This document shows positions 13,322-21,774 of a stretch of DNA of 42,346 nucleotides, one piece after another (positions within the stretch are counted from its first letter, which is position 1; every line of letters begins with the position of its first letter). The position numbers and the translations under genes are program-made. The notes under the pieces were generated by a model. It was not told the origin of the DNA. It worked only from the letters and a program-made list of their open reading frames with translations, and ran no database searches. This DNA comes from a virus: the IMG/VR virus record IMGVR_UViG_3300007734_000690, positions 1 through 42,346 of that record. The stretch is one strand, 5' to 3'.

Positions 13322-15330
13322 CGGCCCACCGTCTCCTGCACCTTGTAGGGCACAATCAGCGCGTCAATCGTCGGCGTGGTCACGGAGTCATAGCCCACAC
13401 CGGCCACGGTCGGCGTCCACGTCAGCGAGGTCACGACATCCAGCACGGACACATCAGCCATCTCGACCGACTCAAAGACTTTCTCTTTGACCGTGATGCC
13501 GTTGTCGTCCTGTGTCGATTCCAGCGTGAAGGTCTGCGAGATCGTCTCCACGTCGTAGTTGCGAATGAAACTCACGGTGCAACTGAGCGTGCCTGACGTA
13601 TCGCCTTGCGGGTTCCGGTAGTACATGACCGGATTCCAGACGGTGGCTTTCTTGCCAGGCCCAAACGACTTGCGCGCGCGAATCTTTGTGGTGAAGGCAA
13701 TCGAGCCGTCGAGGCCATTGCGTTTACCCCACGAGCGCAGCGACGACGCCCCGCTGTTGTCCTGTCCGCCGACATACAACCGTAGCGTCCCGTCTGAGGC
13801 TTGCGCGACGACGGCCGCTTTGTTCGTGGCGTTGCCGCCCGCGAGAATCGCGCTCGTCCCGAGCATGGACGACCCGATCGTCCAGCCAGAGGTCTGCCCA
13901 CCGAGCGAAAACCCGCTCCAGCGTTTCTTGACGGCATCCGAGGTAAACGCGGAATAGCTGCCGAGAATGCCGGTCGCGGAATTGGAAATCTGCGGCAGCA
14001 GCACCCGCCGATACGGGTCATACGCGACCAGTGAGCCGTCCGCCGTGATCGGCTGCGACCGCATATCGCGGCCCACGGGTTCCGAGTAGGGGATCACGGC
14101 GCCGTAGGCCAACCGATAGACCGCGTGATCGTCCGCAAAGAAGATCGCGCCGAAGCCTTCTTCGGTTTCACCGTTCGTGATGCACCGCTGCCCGACCGCG
14201 CCGAAGTTCTCCGAAATCAACACCCGCGAGAACGGGCCATCGGGGTCCTGCGTCGGCACGAGCTTGTGGACGCTGCCCAACTTGAAGGCATACACGTCCG
14301 TGTAGATGGTGCCCAGTCCCGTCACCGGCCCGGCGTCTCCGATGTTCAGCCACAGACCCGAAGGCACCGATTCATCGTCGCCCACGTCCGTCGCTGCCAA
14401 GGGCCGCGAGAACCAGACGCGGTTATTCGCGGGGGCGGTCTGCCCCGTCGTGCTCGTGGTCTCCCACGCGCCCGCCATAATCAAGCGCGTGGAATCCGTT
14501 GCCAGGGATTTCGCCGAGGGCGGGGGGATGTTGCTATTCAGTTCGGGCGGGGCGTCCCCGCTGTAACTGGCCGGCGCGGTCGAGTCGTCATACGTCGCGC
14601 CAATCGCCGTCTCCGCGAGTTCTTCATAGAGGTCGTAGACATCGCCCGCGCTCGAGATCAAGCCGTAGAGCACCCAATGGGTCGCGCTATCGACCGCCGT
14701 GGGGCCGGTGACTCTCGCCGCCGTGCCCGCACCAGAGGGCGTAAACGAAATCGCCGCCGACAACTCCGACTCCGCGACGATGTTGACGCCGTCCTTGATC
14801 CGCTGTGAAAAACGATACCGCCGCGCCGTCGCCGCGTAGGCACCCGCGCCGGTATTCGCCGCGCTGCCCACGCCTGAGACAATCAAGCCGACCCGTCGAA
14901 CACTCGTCCCGTCCCAGACGTGCAAGCGGTTCTCGGCGTTGTCGTAGGCCAAAAACAATTTGCCGTTGAACGAGACGCTGTGCATCTCGGTCAGCGATCC
15001 GGCCACCGGAGTATCCGTCAGGGTGACGGCACTCCACACGCCACTTACGCGACGGGCGCACGCGACCGTGCCAGAGTTATTCGCCGCCGCCCACAATTCC
15101 TCGACGCCCGCGTTTGTCGTGTGACGCCCAAGCCACTGAATCTCTCCGGTGAAGCCCGCCGAGGTCAGGTCTTCATCGGTGAACGCATTCCGCATCGCGC
15201 AGAACGCATCAGTCAGGAAGCCGAGGTTGTCCGCTTCCAAGACAGACGACTGGCTATCGAGCGCGAACCCGCGCTGATTCAGCCCCTGGTTGGTGCCGAG
15301 GTTCCAGGTCTGCACGGAGGGACTAGCCAC
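13318..15330 (-). CDS. Large tail hub / nozzle-like protein (670 aa)
   Basis: The largest tail gene, 670 residues, almost entirely beta with repeated short motifs of the type SFNGKLFLAYDN, DGTSVRRVG, GSVHKLVPT, ADDHAVYRL and SDGTLRLYVGG, consistent with a beta-propeller. Podovirus tail nozzles (P22 gp10, T7 gp12) have this size and architecture, and the gene lies between the adaptor-type genes and the ejection proteins, as in that group. No receptor-binding or enzymatic tailspike motif is seen. A tail-tube or baseplate hub is the alternative. Confidence 0.65.
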   Translation of the reverse strand: MASPSVQTWNLGTNQGLNQRGFALDSQSSVLEADNLGFLTDAFCAMRNAFTDEDLTSAGFTGEIQWLGRHTTNAGVEELWAAANNSGTVACARRVSGVWSAVTLTDTPVAGSLTEMHSVSFNGKLFLAYDNAENRLHVWDGTSVRRVGLIVSGVGSAANTGAGAYAATARRYRFSQRIKDGVNIVAESELSAAISFTPSGAGTAARVTGPTAVDSATHWVLYGLISSAGDVYDLYEELAETAIGATYDDSTAPASYSGDAPPELNSNIPPPSAKSLATDSTRLIMAGAWETTSTTGQTAPANNRVWFSRPLAATDVGDDESVPSGLWLNIGDAGPVTGLGTIYTDVYAFKLGSVHKLVPTQDPDGPFSRVLISENFGAVGQRCITNGETEEGFGAIFFADDHAVYRLAYGAVIPYSEPVGRDMRSQPITADGSLVAYDPYRRVLLPQISNSATGILGSYSAFTSDAVKKRWSGFSLGGQTSGWTIGSSMLGTSAILAGGNATNKAAVVAQASDGTLRLYVGGQDNSGASSLRSWGKRNGLDGSIAFTTKIRARKSFGPGKKATVWNPVMYYRNPQGDTSGTLSCTVSFIRNYDVETISQTFTLESTQDDNGITVKEKVFESVEMADVSVLDVVTSLTWTPTVAGVGYDSVTTPTIDALIVPYKVQETVGR

Positions 15331-15583
15331 GGATCATGACTCCATCCGGGCCAGCAATAGCGATCGCGTCGGCCATTTTCAGCGTCGAGCGGACGGCGGC
15401 CTGTGTGTCGGCATCGGCCGAGAGATATGCCTGCGCCAGCTCGACTTGCGCCTGATGTTCGGCCGCCTTCACGAGCGGATACAGCCAGGTATCGACGTGC
15501 AACTGCACGATCTCCGCGGCGGACCTCTTGGGGTCCAGTTGCGCGATCACAGCGAGTTGGGCGTCTGTGAGGATGATCTCCAC
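15323..15583 (-). CDS. Small hypothetical protein (86 aa)
   Basis: A helical, Ala/Gln-rich protein (VEIILTDAQLAVIAQLDPKR; QVELAQAYLSADADTQ) without aromatic core motifs. I place the start at GTG 15583, with a GGAG element upstream; another GTG four codons earlier (15595) is possible. The end overlaps the hub gene by eight bases. It may be a chaperone or connector; there is no family evidence. Confidence 0.5.
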   Translation of the reverse strand: MEIILTDAQLAVIAQLDPKRSAAEIVQLHVDTWLYPLVKAAEHQAQVELAQAYLSADADTQAAVRSTLKMADAIAIAGPDGVMIRG

Positions 15584-15585
15584 AA

Positions 15586-16155
15586 CTAGAACCACTCCAC
15601 GGCTTGAAACCCAACCGTGGCGTTGACCGCCACCACATTTGTGGCCGTGACCGTTGTGCTATTCGTCAGCACGAGATACGGGATCACGCCGTTATTGTTG
15701 GATGTGTCCGTATCGGAGAACCCGAGGTAATCGAGTTCCGTCTTCGCGGTATTCACTCCCGTAATCGTGGCTGTCGCGCCCGCGCCTGCCGGCGTGATCG
15801 TGCCCCGTTGAATGCTTTTGATCACACCGGGCCAGTATTCCGTCACCTCCACGCTCACGGTCAGCGTGTTGGCACCAGGGGAGGTGTTCACAGTCGCCGT
15901 CACCGTCGTGGTATTAGTGAGATCGACACGCGCGAAATACTTGGTGCCATCAACCACATTGAGACTCGCCGTGCAGCCCAAAAATCGCAGCCGCGCGTAA
16001 TTGGTGTCCACCGACGTGATCGTCAACGTGCCCGTGGTGCCCCCTGTGACGGCGATCGTGCCGCGCTGGATGGACTTCACCAGTGACGACGCCCCCCAGA
16101 GGGCCACCATGCCCCCCGCCCCCTGCGGCCCGACGAATGTGCGTTGGCGGCGCAT
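15586..16155 (-). CDS. Beta-rich virion protein with internal duplication (189 aa)
   Basis: Two halves of about 80 residues align with each other: each begins with KSIQRGTI (about residues 27-34 and 112-119) and contains LTNTTTVTATV or LTNSTTVTAT near its end. Each half is Thr/Val/Gly-rich beta structure. Such tandem beta modules occur in head fibres and tail decorations. It sits in the string of small beta-rich genes between adaptor and hub. Confidence 0.6.
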   Translation of the reverse strand: MRRQRTFVGPQGAGGMVALWGASSLVKSIQRGTIAVTGGTTGTLTITSVDTNYARLRFLGCTASLNVVDGTKYFARVDLTNTTTVTATVNTSPGANTLTVSVEVTEYWPGVIKSIQRGTITPAGAGATATITGVNTAKTELDYLGFSDTDTSNNNGVIPYLVLTNSTTVTATNVVAVNATVGFQAVEWF

Positions 16156-16160
16156 CAGGG

Positions 16161-16505
16161 TTAGGTGATCCGGTTTACGAACCCGTTAACCAACAGCACA
16201 TTGGTCGTCCCTGCGAACGCCTTTACGACGAGCGAATTGGTCAACACAAACCCAGGCACCACGAGCATGTGCCCGCTCTCACCGGGGATCGTGACCTCAA
16301 TGTTGCCGTCAGGAGCGGTCGCTTCTCCCCATTCCACAGTCAACTTGACCGGCGACGTGCTGGAATTCACGCACCACAACCAAATTTCATCTTTCGATGT
16401 GGCATGGGCCGTGTGGATAGTCGTGCCGGGTGTGGACGTGGCCGCTACCTTGATCTGCTTGCCGTCCGTGCTACCACTGAGAAGCTGTTTACTGAACGTG
16501 GCCAT
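16161..16505 (-). CDS. Beta-rich virion protein (114 aa)
   Basis: Short strands alternate with turns (KQIKVAATSTPGTTIHTA; VKLTVEWGEA; NIEVTIPGESGHMLVVPGF), a jelly-roll-like pattern similar to the 122-aa protein at 26495-26863. No enzyme residues are evident. The start overlaps the previous stop by one base (TAATG). It is probably a decoration or tail-surface protein. Confidence 0.55.
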   Translation of the reverse strand: MATFSKQLLSGSTDGKQIKVAATSTPGTTIHTAHATSKDEIWLWCVNSSTSPVKLTVEWGEATAPDGNIEVTIPGESGHMLVVPGFVLTNSLVVKAFAGTTNVLLVNGFVNRIT

Positions 16506-16798
16506 TAGGAAAACACCTGCGTCCCGAGGACAATTTGATCGTTATCGCCGCTGCCGGCGTCGGCCCAGATCGGCGCAGATCCCGCGCCCTGCGTTGTGAG
16601 GACTTGCCCAGATGTGCCCGCTGCGAGACGCGCCAATTGGGTCGCGGAAGACGCATACAACACATCATTCGCCGCCTGCGAGGCAATCGCGATGCCACCC
16701 GCGCGGAGCGCAATCGGGTTATCGACCGTGTTTTTATTCCACTCACTCGCGTTGACGACATAGCCGTCTGAACGAGAGGTCGGAGCGACGTACGCCAT
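16505..16798 (-). CDS. Small fibre-like protein (97 aa)
   Basis: It carries the sequence LAAGTSGQVLTTQGAGSAP followed by IWA, which matches the Gly-Gln-Val-Leu-x-(S/T)-x-Gly-x-x-x-Pro-x-Trp element that recurs in phage tail-fibre N-termini and shafts. The rest is Ala/Ser/Asn-rich. Its length is far below that of a full fibre, so it may be an adaptor piece or fibre base. Confidence 0.55.
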   Translation of the reverse strand: MAYVAPTSRSDGYVVNASEWNKNTVDNPIALRAGGIAIASQAANDVLYASSATQLARLAAGTSGQVLTTQGAGSAPIWADAGSGDNDQIVLGTQVFS

Positions 16799-17491
16799 TT
16801 ACGACCCTGCCGGAAACCAGGCGCCTAATTGCGACGGCAGCAGCCGCCCCATATCTCCCACCGCGGTCGCGCCCGACGCGGTTTCGTGCATCCAATAGCG
16901 AAATTGTTTTTCTCGATCGTCGTACTGCCGCTGCACCACGGTCAGTCGCGAATCATCGAGATGCCGGTATTCATCCACCAGCGGCCCGAGGAATAACAGG
17001 TCGTGAAAGTCCACCGGCAGAATCGGCACGTCCGCATCCGCCGACAGCGCCGTCAGCACGCTCGTGACATCACATGTGTAGGTGATGGCCGACGCCGGGG
17101 TCTGGTAGAGATACAGATCGAACGTCGGAGACGCCCCACCCGTATACCCGCGCCACACCCAGAACAACGGCGTCCCTTGGTTGTCCGCCACCGCCTGCGG
17201 GGAAAACTGGCGATACTGCTGCATCGACAGCGGCTCGAGATACCGCTGATTGGTCGTGTCCCAGATGCGGAGGATTTTCGCCACGCTCGCAATCTGGTAC
17301 AGGGCCGTGCCGCCCACGCTCGCAAACGTGGTCGTGGTGTCGCGGAGATGCTGCAAACCGGGCAACGACGCGAGGCGGCGATAGTGGCGATTGATCGCCG
17401 CTAAGAAGCGCGCCTTCACCGTCGTATCCAGCGTGGTCGCGTTTTTGTTCAGTTCGCGCGCCAGCTCGGTTTCAATCTCCAGCAGCGTCAT
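16799..17491 (-). CDS. Head-tail adaptor-like protein (230 aa)
   Basis: A helical N-terminus (LLEIETELARELNK; VKARFLAAINRHYRRLASL) is followed by a beta sandwich and a C-terminal helix (YDDREKQFRYWM). The order, length and the 'adaptor' look (TYTCDVTSVLTALSADADV, PILPVDFHDLLFLGPLVDEY) resemble the phage adaptor family that sits under the portal in podoviruses and short siphoviruses (SU10/P22 gp4 type). It follows the capsid block in gene order, which suits that role. Confidence 0.65.
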   Translation of the reverse strand: MTLLEIETELARELNKNATTLDTTVKARFLAAINRHYRRLASLPGLQHLRDTTTTFASVGGTALYQIASVAKILRIWDTTNQRYLEPLSMQQYRQFSPQAVADNQGTPLFWVWRGYTGGASPTFDLYLYQTPASAITYTCDVTSVLTALSADADVPILPVDFHDLLFLGPLVDEYRHLDDSRLTVVQRQYDDREKQFRYWMHETASGATAVGDMGRLLPSQLGAWFPAGS

Positions 17492-18235
17492 TTAGGCCGC
17501 CACAGGTTCGCGGGTCGAGACATACCGCTTGGCGCGGTGTTCCGCCATGAACCACGCCAACTCCTCGCCCTTGAGCTTCGAGAAGTCGTGGCCGGTGATC
17601 TGCGCGACGATGTTGCACGGACCCGGCAGCATGTTCCGGTGCGCCGATTTCTTCTCCGTCACGAACGTGGGCACCACCAGCACCAGGCGGCGCAGCGCAT
17701 CGGTCGCGCCGTCCAACTCGGGCACCACCGATACCTTGATCTGGGTGTCGTCGTGCAGGTGAATCTGGTAGTGACCGGGTTCCAGAATGTTCAGCGCGAG
17801 GATTTCACGCACGGTCAGATCGCCCTGCTCGTACGGATAGGTGCGGGCAATCTTGCCGTCCACATCCTGCGTCCCGAGGAAGAAGTCGCACTTCAGGAGC
17901 GGGCGCGGATGATCGCGGTCGCCCAGTGGGTTCGCGTCACTGATGCGCGGGTTGCTCTGGTCGGTGCCTTCCGGGATGGGCTTGCGCGCCTGCGCGATGC
18001 CCTGCGTCACGATCTCGGCAATCGCCTGATTGCCCGACTGCGCGGCCTGCACGGCGGTCTGCACGATCGCCTGAATGTCAGCCACGCTCATCGTGATCGG
18101 CTGCGCGACGGGCGCCGAGGGCGCAGGCACTGGTGCGGGCGCCATGATCGTCGCCGCGTCCATCGCTTCGTCTTCGGTCACGTCCACGTCCTCACCCATT
18201 TCCGCCGCGAGATCGAGATTCTTTTTCTTCGGCAT
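17492..18235 (-). CDS. Virion structural protein of unknown role (247 aa)
   Basis: The N-terminus is acidic then Ala/Pro-rich (about residues 15-45), followed by a coiled-coil segment (SVADIQAIVQTAVQAAQSGN) and a mixed C-terminal domain (about 100-240, with LKCDFFLGTQDVDGKIART and GHYQIHLHDDTQIKVSV). It is packed directly against both neighbours. No family is recognised; a head-completion or minor capsid role is plausible from position. Confidence 0.55.
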   Translation of the reverse strand: MPKKKNLDLAAEMGEDVDVTEDEAMDAATIMAPAPVPAPSAPVAQPITMSVADIQAIVQTAVQAAQSGNQAIAEIVTQGIAQARKPIPEGTDQSNPRISDANPLGDRDHPRPLLKCDFFLGTQDVDGKIARTYPYEQGDLTVREILALNILEPGHYQIHLHDDTQIKVSVVPELDGATDALRRLVLVVPTFVTEKKSAHRNMLPGPCNIVAQITGHDFSKLKGEELAWFMAEHRAKRYVSTREPVAA

Positions 18236-18700
18236 CTAGTCCTTCTTCTCAGCGTGTCGTTCTAAATACGAGATGGCCTTTCGCATCGTCTCTACGTCGT
18301 GCTTTAGGCCACCGATTCCGGTGTTGCATCCGTTGCACAGAAGGCCACGCACCTTACCGGTGGCGTGGTCGTGATCCACATGCAGCCGATAGCCGTGCGC
18401 GTGTTTCTCTAATCCGCAGATGTGACACTTTCCACCCAACGCCGCGTATTGCTCTTCCGTCAGCCCGTACCGCTTAATGAGATTCGTAAGCGGCTTACTT
18501 GCGAGAATTCGCTCACGATTCCTCCAGTAGTAGGCGCGAGATTTTGCGCGGAGCGCCTCAGCATTCGATTCGTAGTACTTGCGATACGCCTCGCTTGCTG
18601 CCTTCGGGTCGCCAGCCACGCGCGCTCGTCGCCATTCGCGCTCGTACCGCTTTCTCGCTTCAAGTTGTTCCGCCGTCGCCGTTTTTCGATTCAGAGGCAT
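18236..18700 (-). CDS. HNH endonuclease, recombination endonuclease VII type
   Basis: A 154-residue nuclease. The C-terminal half has the Endo VII zinc/HNH core: C92-x2-C95, VDHDH 108-112, then VRGLLCNGCN with C122-x2-C125. The N-terminal half is a long basic helix that would hold DNA. Freestanding nucleases of this type inserted between virion genes are usually homing endonucleases. It lies exactly between the decoration gene and the 247-aa gene. Its ribosome binding site is partly buried in a strong hairpin (18709-18746). A similar nuclease occurs at 26863-27267. Confidence 0.85.
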   Translation of the reverse strand: MPLNRKTATAEQLEARKRYEREWRRARVAGDPKAASEAYRKYYESNAEALRAKSRAYYWRNRERILASKPLTNLIKRYGLTEEQYAALGGKCHICGLEKHAHGYRLHVDHDHATGKVRGLLCNGCNTGIGGLKHDVETMRKAISYLERHAEKKD

Positions 18701-18708
18701 TCACCACA

Positions 18709-18746
18709 CTCCAGAGTTGATGGCGATATTTTACCATCGACTCTGG
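18709..18746 (-). promoter_or_regulatory. Stem-loop covering the ribosome binding site of the HNH gene
   Basis: Arms 18711-18723 and 18734-18746 pair over 13 positions with a single mismatch around a 10-base AT-rich loop. On the minus-strand mRNA the 3' arm ends in the first two bases of the GGAG (18709-18712) that lies 8 bases before the HNH ATG. No U-run follows, so it is not a normal terminator. Hairpins that mask the ribosome site are known for T4 homing endonuclease genes; the same role is inferred. Confidence 0.65.
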
Positions 18747-18776
18747 CTATGTGGTTTATTTACTGCTGTTTAGTCG

Positions 18777-19505
18777 CTATTCCAAGAGCAACATAACAGC
18801 GTTATTCTTGCCGTCCACGCCCGTGCTCATCATCACGCCCACCACGGGCGTTTCTGAGGCCGCACCATCGACGACGACCGCGCCGGCCGCGGTGCCGGGG
18901 CATACCACCGCGAGGCCCACGCCAGGCGTGCCCTTCACCAGACACGCGGCCGGGCCGCGGGTCTGAATCCAGCCGTATTCCGTGGCTGCGATGATGTAGG
19001 GCGCATTGCCCACCACCGCGCCCGTGAGCGTGGTGATCGGGGTCTGGATGACGCCGTTGTAGGGATTGGCCTGCAAGTCCACGCGCGAAGACGTGGTGAG
19101 CGCCACCAGCAACGGCTGCGCCAGCGTCACCGTCAGCGACCCCGACGACGACGCCGCCGGGTTGCCGAGGATCGGGTAGGCATAGCCATTCCCAGGCGTG
19201 GTCGAGATGATCGCCCAGCCGCCGGCATACTGGCCTGCGGTGGCCGCCGTCGCGCCGAGCGTGACGGTGATCGAGGTATCGCCAATCGCCGCCGCGGTGG
19301 GGGTCAAGGCGAGATGGTTGGCGACTTGCGCGGGAGCCTGAATCATGTTGCCCGCGACGAGATCCACGGCGCCCGCACGGGCGTAGCGGAACACGCGACC
19401 ATCCGAGGTCACCATGCGTTCGCCGAAGTTGTGGTTGCGCGTCGAGGACGAGACGTAGAGCGCCTGTCCTGCGACTTCCGGATCAGCTCCGAGTTGTCCA
19501 GCCAT
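18777..19505 (-). CDS. Capsid decoration / head protein candidate (242 aa)
   Basis: A Gly/Ala/Thr/Val-rich beta protein with no charged motifs or enzyme residues, located directly after the major capsid gene and preceded by an excellent ribosome binding site (GGGAGG, 6 bases before ATG 19505), so it should be made in large amounts. That profile fits a capsid-stabilising (cement) protein. The N-terminus (residues 1-50) mentions GERMVTSDGRVFRYARAG, as in several uncharacterised head proteins. Confidence 0.65.
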   Translation of the reverse strand: MAGQLGADPEVAGQALYVSSSTRNHNFGERMVTSDGRVFRYARAGAVDLVAGNMIQAPAQVANHLALTPTAAAIGDTSITVTLGATAATAGQYAGGWAIISTTPGNGYAYPILGNPAASSSGSLTVTLAQPLLVALTTSSRVDLQANPYNGVIQTPITTLTGAVVGNAPYIIAATEYGWIQTRGPAACLVKGTPGVGLAVVCPGTAAGAVVVDGAASETPVVGVMMSTGVDGKNNAVMLLLE

Positions 19506-19517
19506 TGGTGTCCTCCC

Positions 19518-20489
19518 TTAGCTGATTGAGGTGATGACGCCGAGGTGGCGTCGGTTGTTGGAAATCAACTGGCACTGCGTCTCCGCTTTGAAGACATCGA
19601 GCAGCTGATTGGCGGGGTTCACCGCCGGGTAGCCCTTGAACCAGTAGCCGGTCTGGTAGGCCATTTGCAGGTTGTCGTAGTTCAGGGCATACATGCGCGC
19701 GTCGGCGCAGCTCACATCCCAGAACACCTTGGCATCGCCGAAGTAGTAGACGTTGCCCGAGAACGCGCCATTGGCGTCCGAATCCTTCTTGTCCGCGATG
19801 CGCTCGTTGGCAATCAGCAACGACTCGTAGCCGTTGGCGGTGCCCGAGCCGGTCACGTAGTAGGTCGGGAAGTACTCGCCCTGACCCGAGCTGCATGACA
19901 CCCGGATGGACCGCATCGAGGAACGCAGGTTGTCGTAGGCGCTGGCGGTCTGCGCACCCGAGGTCTGCTTCGAGCGCCAGAACGTGTAGGTGCCGGCGTT
20001 GATCGTTTCCACGGTGCCGCTCGAGGGCGAATCCGGCACGAGCGACTGGAGGCCGCTCAGGTCGGTCGCATTCGCGGTCGCGCCGAAGATGTCTTCGTTG
20101 ATGCGCTTGCGCATCGACTTCCGCAGGTTCTTCAGCTTCGCCTTTTCGAGGTTGAACTTTTCCGAGTCGCCGCGGTTCACGGCTTCCTCGAACGAGGTCA
20201 TCGAGAAGGTGCCGGCGTACTGCTTCCAGTTCGCTTCCCACTCGTCGAACACGTCCACGATGGTCGTGTCGATGGTCTGCGTCGGGGTGATCGAGGCGAC
20301 GGTGCTGTTGATCGCGTATTCAATCGTGCCGATCAGCGAACGGCCGCCGGTGAAGGCGCGGAATGCCTTGCCCTCTTCGAGTCGCTTGAGCTGGGAATAC
20401 TCCAGGAAGATGTTGTCTTCCGGTTTCCCGTCATTGGTCAGCTTCTGCCACGCCTGCGCGACAAGCTGGCCTACGTTAGGATTTGCCAT
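19518..20489 (-). CDS. Major capsid protein (HK97-fold type)
   Basis: A 323-residue protein with the layout of podovirus/siphovirus coat proteins: an N-terminal helical arm (NVGQLVAQAWQKLTNDGK), an E-loop-like region with GGRSLIGTIEYAINS, a long helix with EKAKLKNLRKSMRKRINED (spine-helix type), and a C-terminal A-domain with DAKVFWDVSCADARMYALN and GYWFKGYPAVNPANQLLD. The gene lies right after the scaffold gene and has a GGAG site 8 bases before ATG 20489. Identification rests on size, position and the spine-helix region. Confidence 0.85.
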   Translation of the reverse strand: MANPNVGQLVAQAWQKLTNDGKPEDNIFLEYSQLKRLEEGKAFRAFTGGRSLIGTIEYAINSTVASITPTQTIDTTIVDVFDEWEANWKQYAGTFSMTSFEEAVNRGDSEKFNLEKAKLKNLRKSMRKRINEDIFGATANATDLSGLQSLVPDSPSSGTVETINAGTYTFWRSKQTSGAQTASAYDNLRSSMRSIRVSCSSGQGEYFPTYYVTGSGTANGYESLLIANERIADKKDSDANGAFSGNVYYFGDAKVFWDVSCADARMYALNYDNLQMAYQTGYWFKGYPAVNPANQLLDVFKAETQCQLISNNRRHLGVITSIS

Positions 20490-20503
20490 CTATCTGTCTC
20501 CGG

Positions 20504-21505
20504 TTACGCGCCCACGCTGCCGAACACTTGGTCGAGTGCTTCGTCAGGCGTGCGCGGTCTGCGTGGCTGCGCCGGGGCCGAGGCCGCCGGATCGCCGCTG
20601 GAGGCCGCACGTTTGCGGGCCGCCTGCGCCACTAAACTGTCGGTCTGCTGCGATTGGAGTTTCGGGACCGCGTGGGTGCGGACGACTTCCGCGTAGGCCT
20701 GCTGCAACGCCATCCACGGGGTGTTGACCGGATCGAACCGACCTTCCCCACGCTTCGACGCCGCTTCGGCTTCGGCGTAAATCTCCTGTTGACGGGTGAG
20801 AATCGCGGCCTTGTTCTCGTCGAAGAACGGCATCGACTTCCACGTCGCGCCGCGCTCCTCTGCGATCGATGCCGCTTCGCGCGTCAACTGCTGCACGTGC
20901 TGGTGCTGCACAAACTGCTGCTGCAATTGCTGCAACGGTTTGAACTGCTCGGTCAGCTTCGCGGTGGTTTGGTTCTGGTTCCACTGGTGCCACTTGCGGA
21001 GTTGATCCGCCGAATAGACCAGTGCGCCGTCCGCCGTCTGCAAATCGGGCTCGGGCTCTGCGTTCGCCTTGGCCTGTTGCTTCCGACTGTTCAGCAACGC
21101 CGCCGCGCGGGCGGTGACCGTCTCGGAGTACTGCGGGTTCGCCGCCGCCTCTTCGAGCAATCGCGCCAACGTGCCGGGGAAATCGCGTTTGAGCTCCGCG
21201 ACGACTTCGAGATGATCTCGATGGGCCGCCAGGGCTTCATCCGCGGCTTTCTTCCGCGCGTTCGCCAGAATCGAGTCCCACCGTTCCTTCGGCGGTTCTC
21301 CCTTCACTCCACCCTCGGGTGTCGCCGGCGCCTGTGGCTGCGCTATCGCGGCAGCGGGCTCGTTCGCAGGTTCGGATGCACCAGACGGTTCGACCGCACC
21401 AGACGGCTCCGCGAAGGCGGCATCCAATACCGCATCCGGGGTCGCTGATTCGGTCTGGGGTTCGTTGGCTGTCGCCGCTAAACCCGACGCGAGTTCTTCA
21501 CTCAT
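20504..21505 (-). CDS. Scaffolding protein
   Basis: A 333-residue, highly charged protein: an acidic, Ala/Glu/Pro-rich N-terminus (about 1-75), long coiled coils in the middle (EALAAHRDHLEVVAELKRD; EQFKPLQQLQQQFVQHQHV), and a basic C-terminal tip (RKRAASSGDPAASAPAQPRR) that would bind coat protein. This is the standard design of phage internal scaffolds (P22 gp8, 303 aa). ATG 21505 with AGGAG upstream is preferred to the longer frame. It is the first gene after a promoter-plus-terminator leader (21562-21772). Confidence 0.8.
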   Translation of the reverse strand: MSEELASGLAATANEPQTESATPDAVLDAAFAEPSGAVEPSGASEPANEPAAAIAQPQAPATPEGGVKGEPPKERWDSILANARKKAADEALAAHRDHLEVVAELKRDFPGTLARLLEEAAANPQYSETVTARAAALLNSRKQQAKANAEPEPDLQTADGALVYSADQLRKWHQWNQNQTTAKLTEQFKPLQQLQQQFVQHQHVQQLTREAASIAEERGATWKSMPFFDENKAAILTRQQEIYAEAEAASKRGEGRFDPVNTPWMALQQAYAEVVRTHAVPKLQSQQTDSLVAQAARKRAASSGDPAASAPAQPRRPRTPDEALDQVFGSVGA

Positions 21506-21561
21506 GCGTGTACTGCTCCTGTGGCTGTGTCGCGCGCCACGCTCGAAAAACGCCGCAGGGA

Positions 21562-21616
21562 CAAACAAAAAGGGCCGTGCAATCCGCGCTTGGGGAAGCG
21601 CAAATCACACGGCCCT
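21562..21616 (-). terminator. Intrinsic-terminator-like hairpin upstream of scaffold gene
   Basis: On the minus strand AGGGCCGTG (21608-21616) pairs with CACGGCCCT (21571-21579), with a nested GCGCTT/AAGCGC stem, followed by TTTTT and T-rich bases (21562-21571). It ends transcripts arriving from the portal operon, but it also lies downstream of the promoter at 21731-21772 and 56 bases before the scaffold ATG, so scaffold and capsid expression must read through it. Confidence 0.7.
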
Positions 21617-21730
21617 AATCCGTATGTCCCTGTTGTCCGGTAGCCTGCTCAGGGAACAGTCGTCACCGCGGGAGCTACCCGCGATCGAGCTAGCCGGTCA
21701 AACCGTGTACCGAGTTACCCCGGTACCTAT
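21617..21730 (-). other. Structured leader between head promoter and terminator
   Basis: No gene fits here. Several perfect short dyads follow one another: GTACCG/CGGTAC (21707-21712 with 21721-21726), CGCGGG/CCCGCG (21667-21672 with 21678-21683), and CCCTG/CAGGG (21628-21632 with 21650-21654). As RNA this would be a chain of hairpins leading to the terminator. It may be a put- or nut-like antitermination region or an attenuator; this is inference. Confidence 0.5.
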
Positions 21731-21772
21731 CTAGGTGTATACCTAGTATGCAATCCGTAAAAACTACCGCAA
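21731..21772 (-). promoter_or_regulatory. Head-operon promoter with dyad at the start site
   Basis: The minus strand reads TTGCGG (21767-21772), 16 bases, then CATACT (21745-21750), immediately followed by the 16-base dyad CTAGGTGTATACCTAG (plus strand 21731-21746). About three quarters of the 49 bases 21731-21779 match 27766-27814, which precede the other head operon. Two matching elements upstream of structural operons suggest common late control; the dyad may be an operator or a 5' RNA hairpin. Confidence 0.6.
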
Positions 21773-21774
21773 GC

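Noticed and set aside
19483-20241. 252-codon ORF in another frame of the capsid gene
   Set aside because: Arg/Gly/Asp-rich shadow translation of a GC-rich gene; the capsid frame has a good ribosome site and recognisable protein.
20654-21448. 264-codon plus-strand ORF over the scaffold gene
   Set aside because: Antisense shadow rich in Arg and Leu with no start signal; many such frames occur in this GC-rich DNA.
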